13,252 nt of DNA, taken from positions 1-13,252 of the forward strand of contig CAZMSZ010000200.1 of the NCBI GenBank assembly GCA_964569055.1. Reading direction: 5' to 3'. The position numbers and the translations under genes were made by a program. Positions 6,175 through 13,252 of the stretch are shown here, in pieces. This stretch comes from JAWLGW01 sp964569055 (lineage in GTDB: Bacteria; Planctomycetota; J058). Below the pieces are notes generated by a model. That model was given only the letters and a program-made list of their open reading frames with translations, was not told the origin of the DNA and made no database searches. How positions within the stretch are numbered: the stretch's first letter is position 1; every line of letters starts with the position of its first letter.

Positions 6175-8460
6175 ATGAGCACGCTCCTCGAGGTGGTCCG
6201 CAGGCGGATCGAGGAGGAGGGCCTCACGGTCGAGGACGACCGGGGCGGGCTGCTCGTGCGCGGCGGCGGCCAGGACCAGGCCGTCTCGGTGTGGGTCGAC
6301 GAGACCGACCGCGTGGTCCGGGCCGAGGAGGTGATCACCTACCCGGTGGACGACTTCTCCCCGGCGCTCGGCGAGGCGCTCGACCTGCTCAACCAGGCGC
6401 GCGTCGGCGTGGTCTACGGCTACCAGGACTCGCAGCGCGCGGTGGTGGCCGCGAGCGTGTGGAGCTCGCCGTCGCGGGACATCTCGCAGAGCCAGCTCCA
6501 CCTGCTGCTCGCGCTGCTCGCCGAGGCCAGGGCGCGCGACGGGGCCGTGCTGCTGCGCGTGGCCGAGGGGGACGCGGGTCCCCGTGACGTGCTCGACGAG
6601 GACGACGGCAACAAGCTCCGGCTGGCCACCAGCCGCTTCAGCCAGGCGGTCACCTCGCGCTACGACGTGTTCTCCGACCCGCACGACGCGCCCCCGCCGC
6701 GTCGCGCCACGGACACCTGGGCGGAGCCGCCCACCCGTCCCCTGGGGAAGATCAGCGAGGTCCAGTACGGGGCCTACGACGAGGCCGAGGAGGAGCGGCC
6801 GCCTGCCGACTACGCCCCGCCGGGGGGCGGTGACTGGGAGGCCGACCCCGCCTGGGACGACGCGCTGGCCGCGCGCGCCGAGGGAGGGCCGCCGCCGGAG
6901 CCCGCGCCGACGCGCGAGCGGCGCGCTCGGGCGACCACGCGCAAGCACGAGACCGAGCCGGCGGAGGCGGCGGCGCCCGGCGGCGACGACCCGCGCCCCC
7001 GCGGGACCGGGCGATACGCGTTCCAGCGCGCGATCTCGGAGATGGACCGGCGCGAGCACACGCCCGTCGACCTGACGGTCGGCCGACGCAGCCTCAAGTG
7101 GCGCGCGCTGAAGTCGATCGCGCTGCTGCTGGTCGGGGGCGCGGTCGCCGTGGTGCTGTTCGATCGGATCGTGCGCCCGCTCGTGCCCGGCCTGCCCACG
7201 TTCGACGTGGACGTCGGCTCGTGGTTCGCGGCGGCCACGCAGTCGGAGGAGGAGCGCGAGCTCGCGCGCCGCGAGGCCCTGGGCCCCGGCCCCGAGCTGC
7301 TGGTCCTCGAGCTCGAGGAGCCCCTGCCGAACCAGTCCTTCCTGCAGGCCTGCCTGAGCGCGCTCGGGCCCGACGCGCGGGGGCCGATCGAGCGGGTGAT
7401 CGTGAGCGGGGCGACGGAGGACGCTCGGGTTCGGGCTTACAAGGCCTGGTCCGCGGCGGGGTTCGACGGCTCGCCCGAGGGCCGCCTCGCCCTGGCGCGC
7501 GCCTTGCAGGCCGTCAACCGCCCCGGCGACAAGGTGCTCGGGCTGTTGCTGGCGGGGATCGACCGCGACCCGCCGCCGGACCCGGCGGTGATCGCCGCCC
7601 TGGAAGGCCTCCCCCACGGCCCGCTGTGGCGCGAGCTCGTCGAGCGCCTCGGCCGCGCGGGCGAGGGCGCCGAGGAGCGGGCCAAGGCGCTCTCGACGCT
7701 GCTCGAGCGCGACACCCCCGACAGCGCCGCCCTGCGCGCCCTGATCGAGACCGGTCACGGCCCCGACGACGCCCTGGTCCGGCTGGTCACGGCGCGCGGC
7801 GTGGCCTGGGCGCGCGAGGAGGGCTGGGCCCTGCTCTCGGCGCTCACCCAGAAGGGCGCGGGTCACGTGGCGGCGCTCCTCGCCGCCGAGGGCGAGGAGG
7901 CCCGCCTGCTCGGGCTCGACCTCCTCGGCGCCGCGCGACCGGCCGGCGCCGCGGAGCCGGTCACCCGCCTGCTGCGCGACGTGCGCCAGCCGGTCCGGCT
8001 GCGGATCCGCGCGGCGATCGTGCTCGGCGAGATCGGCGCGCCCGAGAGCACCTGGGAGCTGGTGCTCGTGCTCAACCGCAAGGACGAGGAGCCGGCCGTG
8101 CACGACGAGGTGCGGCGCGCGCTGAGCAAGCTCCCCGAGGGGCCGGCCGTCGAGCAGCTCGCGCCGCATCTCGCGAGCGACCGCGCCGGCGAGCGCTACT
8201 ACGCGGTGCGCGGGCTGGCCGCCCTCAGGGGACCCACGGCGCTGGGCGCGCTGATCGACGTGCTCGGCCGCGAGCCCGAGGGGCGCGTGCGGGTCTACGT
8301 GCTGCAGATCCTCGAGCAGCAGCAGAAGGTCCCCGCCCAGCAGAAGGCGCTCGCCGCGGGCCTCGGCACGTTCCGCCGCCTGGCCCGCAGCGACCCCGAC
8401 GAGCGCGTGCGCGCCCACGCGCGGCGCCTCTACATGGCGCTCACGGGGCACGAGCCCTGA
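6175..8460 (+). CDS. Large single-span membrane protein with YbjN-like N-terminus and C-terminal HEAT repeats
   Basis: The 761-residue product has an N-terminal alpha/beta domain (1-165) with strands and a central ALDLLNQARVGVVYGYQDSQ segment, similar in style to the protein encoded just upstream. A low-complexity acidic, Pro- and Arg-rich linker follows (about 168-300), then one membrane span (about 312-333, IALLLVGGAVAVVLFDRIV). The C-terminal half is helical; residues 575-755 read as HEAT/PBS-lyase-like repeats (LLGLDLLGAA, RIRAAIVLGEIG, HDEVRRALSKL, RYYAVRGLAALRG). No catalytic motif was seen. The N-terminus is probably cytoplasmic and the repeat domain periplasmic, although the topology is uncertain. 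The ATG has GGAGG (6163-6167) 7 bases upstream. Role unknown; HEAT scaffolds usually mediate protein contacts. Confidence 0.88.
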   Translation: MSTLLEVVRRRIEEEGLTVEDDRGGLLVRGGGQDQAVSVWVDETDRVVRAEEVITYPVDDFSPALGEALDLLNQARVGVVYGYQDSQRAVVAASVWSSPSRDISQSQLHLLLALLAEARARDGAVLLRVAEGDAGPRDVLDEDDGNKLRLATSRFSQAVTSRYDVFSDPHDAPPPRRATDTWAEPPTRPLGKISEVQYGAYDEAEEERPPADYAPPGGGDWEADPAWDDALAARAEGGPPPEPAPTRERRARATTRKHETEPAEAAAPGGDDPRPRGTGRYAFQRAISEMDRREHTPVDLTVGRRSLKWRALKSIALLLVGGAVAVVLFDRIVRPLVPGLPTFDVDVGSWFAAATQSEEERELARREALGPGPELLVLELEEPLPNQSFLQACLSALGPDARGPIERVIVSGATEDARVRAYKAWSAAGFDGSPEGRLALARALQAVNRPGDKVLGLLLAGIDRDPPPDPAVIAALEGLPHGPLWRELVERLGRAGEGAEERAKALSTLLERDTPDSAALRALIETGHGPDDALVRLVTARGVAWAREEGWALLSALTQKGAGHVAALLAAEGEEARLLGLDLLGAARPAGAAEPVTRLLRDVRQPVRLRIRAAIVLGEIGAPESTWELVLVLNRKDEEPAVHDEVRRALSKLPEGPAVEQLAPHLASDRAGERYYAVRGLAALRGPTALGALIDVLGREPEGRVRVYVLQILEQQQKVPAQQKALAAGLGTFRRLARSDPDERVRAHARRLYMALTGHEP

Positions 8461-8488
8461 GCGACGTGCAGCTACGGTCGCTTGGCGC

Positions 8489-8618
8489 GGAAATACGAAA
8501 TATCAACAGGGAATGAGAAATTAGAAATGCCAGAACGGCTGTCGCCGCGGCGCCCACGCCAAGCGAGAGCAATTCCTCATCTCTCATTTTCCGTTCCCTG
8601 TTGATATTCCATATTTCC
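8489..8618. repeat. 130-bp AT-rich element with 25-base imperfect terminal inverted repeats
   Basis: The left arm (8489-8513) and right arm (8594-8618) are reverse complements at 23 of 25 bases; both contain AATATCAACAGGGAA. They enclose 80 bases. The arms are AT-rich, unlike the surrounding DNA. The element sits exactly between two convergent genes, 28 bases after one stop and 28 bases before the other. Inside, 8557-8566 is the reverse complement of 8478-8487, just outside the left end. It carries no transposase. It may be a MITE-like insertion, or a relative of the AT-rich hairpin ends seen around 23S rRNA intervening sequences. The RNA could fold into a long hairpin and serve as a terminator for both genes. 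Confidence 0.75.
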
Positions 8619-8646
8619 TCTCCGCCGACCCGACCGCTCCCCGCTC

Positions 8647-9093
8647 CTACTCCAGCAGCGAGTCGGCGCGGTCGAAGAAGCGCTCGATCAGGTCGTCGAC
8701 GTACTCGTCGCGCGCGCGGCGGGTGCAGCGGCCGGCGCCGAACGAGCGGTTGATCTCCTCGAACCGATCGAGCGCCAGCTCGAGCCGCTTGCGGAACCAG
8801 GCCGGGTCGTGCTCGGCGATCTTCTTGCCGACGAGCGTGCCGATCGCCGAGCCGATCACGCCGCGGAGCACCAGGCCCTGCGCGAACGGGACGAACAACG
8901 CCAGCGCGGCGCCCGCCACCGCGCCCAGGATCTCGGCCGCCCCGGTGCCGAGCCGGTCGTCCGCCCGGCTGATCACCTCGAGCAGGAACGCCTCGGGGTC
9001 GTCGTGCACCGAGCGGGGTCGCCGCTCGCCGCGCCGCTCGCGGGGCTCGGCGCCGGGGAGGTCGGCCTCGTCGTGGGGTTGCTCGCTGCTCAC
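8647..9093 (-). CDS. Small glycine-zipper membrane protein of unknown function
   Basis: The 148-residue product has a charged N-terminus (1-35), a long Gly/Ala-rich hydrophobic hairpin (about 50-91, AAEILGAVAGAALALFVPF then LRGVIGSAIGTLVGKKI) and a charged helical C-terminus (96-148, WFRKRLELALDRFEEINRSF, VDDLIERFFDRADSLLE). The GxxxG-like spacing suggests two packed membrane helices. The GTG start is supported by GGGGAG, which sits 8 bases upstream. It begins 52 bases after the stop of the sigma-54 regulator gene on the same strand, so co-transcription is likely. The small gene divergent from the regulator (10784) also encodes a Gly/Ala hairpin. No known family recognised. Confidence 0.78.
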   Translation of the reverse strand: MSSEQPHDEADLPGAEPRERRGERRPRSVHDDPEAFLLEVISRADDRLGTGAAEILGAVAGAALALFVPFAQGLVLRGVIGSAIGTLVGKKIAEHDPAWFRKRLELALDRFEEINRSFGAGRCTRRARDEYVDDLIERFFDRADSLLE

Positions 9094-9145
9094 GGGGTCG
9101 TCTCCCCATGGTGACGCGCGCGGCGCGCCCCTTCCAGGGCCGCGC

Positions 9146-10543
<1,398 letters not shown>

Positions 10544-10562
10544 GCGGAAAGCCTTGCCTCGT

Positions 10563-10606
10563 GCCGCGAGCTGCCCCACCCGAGCCGCCCGGCCCGTGCT
10601 CGCGGC
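10563..10606. promoter_or_regulatory. Possible enhancer (upstream activator) site: spaced inverted repeat
   Basis: GCCGCGAGC (10563-10571) and GCTCGCGGC (10598-10606) form a perfect 9-base inverted repeat with a 26-base spacer. Similar CTCGCG half-sites recur at 10644 and 10666. They lie about 60-165 bases upstream of the sigma-54-like promoter, a normal distance for enhancer-binding protein sites, and just before the regulator's own start. Chance occurrence is a real risk in this GC-rich DNA. Confidence 0.28.
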
Positions 10607-10726
10607 GCTCCAGGGCGGAGCGGGTCGAGCCAGACTGCCGCAGCTCGCGCCGCATCCTACAGCACCTCGCGCGCGCCCCCCAAACCCTTCAGTCCACGGG
10701 GGCGTCTGTTGAGGCGCCCGGACGCA

Positions 10727-10742
10727 AGGCACGGTGAGTGCT
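10727..10742 (+). promoter_or_regulatory. Sigma-54-like (-24/-12) promoter of the protease operon
   Basis: AGGCACGGTGAGTGCT aligns with the sigma-54 consensus TGGCACG-N4-TTGCW. The GG (10728-10729) and GC (10740-10741) pairs have exact spacing, GGCACG and TGCT match, and two positions differ (A for T at the first base, G for T at the twelfth). Transcription would start near 10753, leaving a leader of about 31 bases before the ATG at 10784. A sigma-54 activator gene is divergent from it. Confidence 0.6.
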
Positions 10743-10783
10743 AAGCTGCGCGAAGCACCCGCGACCCCCGAACGAGGAATCCC

Positions 10784-11116
10784 ATGGACGACGCGGCGCG
10801 CCCGGCGGGCAAGCTGGCAGGCCGGATCTCCGGCCTTCGCTGGGAGGCAGAGCGCTGCCCCGAGGCCCGCTGGAGCGACGCGCCCACCCCGGCCGCGGTC
10901 GGGGCCTTGATCGGGTTCGCGGCCGCGCTGTTCGGGCGCGCTCCTGGGTCGTTGCGGCTGATCGGCGCCGCGGCGGGCGCCGCGGTGGGCGCGCTCGCCT
11001 CGCAATACCACCTCAACCTCGACTGGGACCCCGACCGCCTGCGCGGCGAGCCCCTGCCCGAGCCCGACGCCCCTCGCCCCGAGGAGCGCCCGGCCCCGCC
11101 CCCGCAGCCGCTGTGA
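10784..11116 (+). CDS. Small two-helix glycine-rich membrane protein, first gene of the protease operon
   Basis: The 110-residue product has a charged N-terminal segment (1-33), two Gly/Ala-rich hydrophobic segments (about 36-53 and 57-73, AAVGALIGFAAALFG and LRLIGAAAGAAVGALAS) forming a likely membrane hairpin, and a Pro/Glu-rich tail (88-110). It has no signal peptide or catalytic motif. The ATG has GAGGA (10774-10778) 5 bases upstream. The subtilisin gene starts 8 bases after this stop, and the stop codon overlaps the ribosome binding site of that gene. It could be a partner, anchor or substrate of the protease; this is inferred only from position. Confidence 0.78.
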   Translation: MDDAARPAGKLAGRISGLRWEAERCPEARWSDAPTPAAVGALIGFAAALFGRAPGSLRLIGAAAGAAVGALASQYHLNLDWDPDRLRGEPLPEPDAPRPEERPAPPPQPL

Positions 11117-11124
11117 GGTCCCCC

Positions 11125-12957
11125 ATGCGCGTCACCAGCCGTTCCCTCGGCCTCCTCGCCCTGGCCTCCTCGCTGACCCTCCTCGGCTGCGACGGCCCCC
11201 TCTCCGAGGCGCCGGCCCCCGAGCCCACCCCACCCGCCGCGGAGAGCGGCGAGCTGGTGATCGACCTCGTGGACGGGAGCTCGCTCGAGGAGCTGGTGGC
11301 CCGCCACCCCGCGCTGAGCGGCGCGCGCTGGAACAGCCCCAACGTGGCCGACGAGGCGATCGCCGTGGCCTCGGTCGACATCAGCCGCCAGCCGCAGCTC
11401 CTCGAGGCGCTGCGGGGCGATCCGCTGGTCGAGCAGGCCGAGCCCAACCTCCTGTTCCACCTGCCCGAGGGGGTCACGCTCCTGAGCGACGTCGCTCAGC
11501 TGATCCCCGACGACGAGCAGCTCCCCGCCCGGGCCGAGTTCCCCAACGACCCCCTCTACGCCAAGCAGTGGAACATGGAGATGGTCCACGCCCGCGACGC
11601 ATGGCGCTACGCGCGCGGCGAGGAGGTGATCGTCGCGGTGATCGACACCGGGGTGGCGTACGAGGACGCCAAGGGCCTGTGGGCCCCCGACCTCCAGGCC
11701 ACCCGCTTCGTCGCCGGCTACGACTTCGTCAACGACGACCCGATCGCGGCCGACGACCACGGCCACGGCACGCACTGCGCCGGGACGATCGCGCAGTCGA
11801 CCCACAACGGCAAGGGCGTGATCGGGCTGGCCTGGCGCTGCAAGGTCATGCCGCTCAAGGTGCTCAGCGCGCAGGGCTGGGGGACCACCTCGGACATCGC
11901 GGACGCGATCCGGTTCGCGGCCGACAACGGCGCCCACGTGCTCAGCCTCTCGCTCGGCGGCGGCGGCTACAGCAAGGTGATGCGCGACGCGGTGGCCTAC
12001 GCCCACGCCAAGGGCTGCACCGTGGTGTGCGCGGCGGGCAACGCCAACCGCCCCAAGGTGGAGTACCCGGCCGCCTATCCCGGCGCGCTCGCGATCTCCT
12101 CGGTCGGGCCGACCGGCGAGCGGGCCTTCTACTCGTCCTACGGCAAGGGGCTGTTCATGGCCGGCCCCGGCGGGGACATGCGCAAGGGCGTCGAGGGGGG
12201 CGTGCTCCAGAACACCCTCGACCCGCGCCGCCGCGGCAAGGCGACCCGCACGGTCTACGCCTGGTTCCAGGGCACCTCGATGGCGACGCCGCACGTGGCC
12301 GGCGCGGCCGCGCTCCTCTACGAGTGCGGGGTGACGCGCCCCGACCAGGTCGCCTCGATCCTGGCGAGCAGCGCGCGCGGCGGCGGCTACGAGCACGAGC
12401 GCGGCCACGGGATCCTCGACGCGGGCGCGGCGGTGCGGCGCGCGATCTTCCTGCCCGGGTTCGTGGCGCTCGGCCTCGCAGCGCTCGGGGTCGCGCTCAC
12501 GATGCGGCGGGCCGGCTCGAGCCTGGCGCTGGCCTGCGTGCTGCTGGGCGCGCTGATGGGCTCGTCGGGCCTGTTCTTCCTGCGTCCCTTCGGGCTGGGC
12601 GAGGTGCCGGTCGTCGGCGGCTTCCTCACGCGCGGGCTGCCCGACTGGGACCTCGCGCTCCTCGGCCCCTCCTTCCACTGGTCGCCGCTGCTGGCCAGCG
12701 CGCTGATCCCCTGCGTGATCGGCCTGGCGCTCGTCGCCCGGCGGGCCACCCGCTCGGTGGGGGTCGGGCTCGCGATCGGCTGGGCCGCACGCCTGGTGAC
12801 CGGGATCGTCCTCCCCTACTCGGACGTGCGCTGGATCCCCGGGCACGGGATCCTCGACGCGCTGTGGCTCGGGGCGAACGTCGTCGTCTTGATCGGGGCG
12901 ATCGCCTACTTCGTGCGCCTGGGCAAGACGAAGTTCGCGGGGCGGGTGCAGGTGTGA
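11125..12957 (+). CDS. Lipoprotein subtilisin-family (S8) serine protease with multi-span C-terminus
   Basis: The 610-residue product starts with a lipoprotein signal peptide ending in LLGC (cysteine 22). Asp at position 23 (+2) would, by the enterobacterial Lol rule, favour inner-membrane retention. Residues 43-112 resemble an inhibitor-type propeptide ending VEQAEPN. The peptidase domain (about 140-440) has Asp174 (VAVIDTGV), His214 (HGHGTHCAG), oxyanion Asn306 (AAGNAN) and Ser385 (GTSMATPH), the complete S8 set. After residue 440 come about five hydrophobic segments (roughly 442-460, 465-485, 518-538, 546-564, 580-598), which are unusual for this family. The catalytic domain would sit in the periplasm. 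The ATG follows GAGG (11114-11117) at 7 bases. The next gene overlaps its stop by 4 bases. The substrate is unknown; processing of membrane or envelope proteins is an inference. Confidence 0.94.
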   Translation: MRVTSRSLGLLALASSLTLLGCDGPLSEAPAPEPTPPAAESGELVIDLVDGSSLEELVARHPALSGARWNSPNVADEAIAVASVDISRQPQLLEALRGDPLVEQAEPNLLFHLPEGVTLLSDVAQLIPDDEQLPARAEFPNDPLYAKQWNMEMVHARDAWRYARGEEVIVAVIDTGVAYEDAKGLWAPDLQATRFVAGYDFVNDDPIAADDHGHGTHCAGTIAQSTHNGKGVIGLAWRCKVMPLKVLSAQGWGTTSDIADAIRFAADNGAHVLSLSLGGGGYSKVMRDAVAYAHAKGCTVVCAAGNANRPKVEYPAAYPGALAISSVGPTGERAFYSSYGKGLFMAGPGGDMRKGVEGGVLQNTLDPRRRGKATRTVYAWFQGTSMATPHVAGAAALLYECGVTRPDQVASILASSARGGGYEHERGHGILDAGAAVRRAIFLPGFVALGLAALGVALTMRRAGSSLALACVLLGALMGSSGLFFLRPFGLGEVPVVGGFLTRGLPDWDLALLGPSFHWSPLLASALIPCVIGLALVARRATRSVGVGLAIGWAARLVTGIVLPYSDVRWIPGHGILDALWLGANVVVLIGAIAYFVRLGKTKFAGRVQV

Positions 12958-13193
12958 GCGGGCCCGCGCTCGAGCTCGAGGGGCGCGTGGTGCGCGCGCC
13001 GTTCGGGTTCGATCTGTTCTTGCTCGAGGCCGACGACGGCCGCCGCTTCGCGCTCGCCGGCGGCGACGACGAGCTGCGGGTCGACGGCCGCCGGGTGGCG
13101 GTGCGCGGCGAGCTGGTCGAGGACGCGGTGGGGATCGGCATGACCGGCGATCCGGTGGTGCGGGTGGTGGAGCACCGGGTGCTGCAGGGGTAG
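12954..13193 (+). CDS. Small beta-rich protein of unknown function, last gene of the protease operon
   Basis: The 79-residue protein starts at a GTG that overlaps the protease stop (GTGA), a typical coupled arrangement. It reads as alternating short strands: LELEGRVVRAPFGF, DLFLLEADDGRRFALAG, LRVDGRRVAVRGELVED, VVRVVEHRVLQ. This suggests a small beta-barrel or OB-like fold with a glycine-marked turn pattern. There is no signal peptide, so it should be cytoplasmic. The only evidence for a link to protease function is the overlap. The coding call rests on high third-position GC and on the exact end before the palindromic hairpin. Confidence 0.72.
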   Translation: MSGPALELEGRVVRAPFGFDLFLLEADDGRRFALAGGDDELRVDGRRVAVRGELVEDAVGIGMTGDPVVRVVEHRVLQG

Positions 13194-13200
13194 CGAGCGC

Positions 13201-13247
13201 GCTAGCCCGGATTTTGCACGACGAAGTCGTGCGGAAGCCGGGCTAGC
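13201..13247. repeat. Long palindromic hairpin, REP-like repeat or bidirectional terminator
   Basis: GCTAGCCCGG (13201-13210) pairs perfectly with CCGGGCTAGC (13238-13247). An inner stem GCACGAC (13216-13222), loop GAA and GTCGTGC (13226-13232) continues the fold, and the 5-base internal stretch between them can mostly pair if G-U pairs are allowed. It begins 8 bases after the last stop. The final bases of the window add another GCCGGGC, so a second copy or a longer repeat may follow. This is the layout of dispersed palindromic repeats, but no second copy exists in the window. Confidence 0.6.
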
Positions 13248-13252
13248 CGGGC

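Noticed and set aside
6127..8451. 774-codon minus-strand open frame across the HEAT-repeat gene
   Set aside because: It is an antisense shadow. The plus frame has a ribosome binding site, a membrane span and repeats.
8441..8587. 48-codon minus-strand frame inside the inverted-repeat element, with a hydrophobic stretch (GVGAAATAVLAFLISHSLLIF)
   Set aside because: It has a weak ribosome binding site and mixed third-position use. It runs into the end of the HEAT-repeat gene and its sequence is largely set by the repeat arm. It would be worth reviving only if element copies conserve it.

Overview
The window is about 70% or more GC, with strong G/C bias at third codon positions, many GTG starts and GGAGG-type ribosome binding sites. 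Together with a sigma-54 activator, an ECF sigma factor paired with a RING-type membrane regulator, HEAT-repeat and subtilisin-like membrane proteins, this suggests a Myxococcota-like (deltaproteobacterial-lineage) chromosome. The lineage is an inference; no rRNA, tRNA, CRISPR array, transposase or phage gene was seen. No gene-free stretch exceeds 300 bases; the longest is the 240-base gap before position 10784.

Region 1 (1-1830, minus strand) is a tightly overlapped unit. It runs from an ECF-type sigma factor, through a membrane protein with an anti-sigma-like N-terminus, RING-like and zinc-ribbon domains and a pseudopilin-like C-terminus, to a membrane protein cut off by the window edge. 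A small YceK-like lipoprotein (1965-2192, minus) sits upstream. Region 2 (2367-5536, plus) holds two housekeeping genes, hflX (ribosome-associated GTPase) and gltX (glutamyl-tRNA synthetase), with hairpins after each. Region 3 (5649-8460, plus) is a two-gene unit: a YbjN-like protein, then a large protein with a possible related N-terminal domain, one membrane span and C-terminal HEAT repeats.

Region 4 is the most interesting part. A 130-bp AT-rich element with 25-base imperfect terminal inverted repeats (8489-8618) lies between two convergent genes. Then come, on the minus strand, a small glycine-zipper membrane protein (8647-9093) and an unusual sigma-54 enhancer-binding protein with no receiver or GAF domain (9146-10543). 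Divergent from that regulator is a plus-strand operon: a small two-helix glycine-rich protein (10784), a lipoprotein subtilisin with a multi-span C-terminus (11125) and a 79-residue beta-rich protein (12954, overlapping by 4 bases). A -24/-12 sigma-54-like promoter with exact GG/GC spacing lies 31 to 57 bases before the operon. The inference is a regulator-controlled membrane-anchored protease module. The window ends in a long palindromic hairpin (13201-13247) that looks like a dispersed repeat or terminator.
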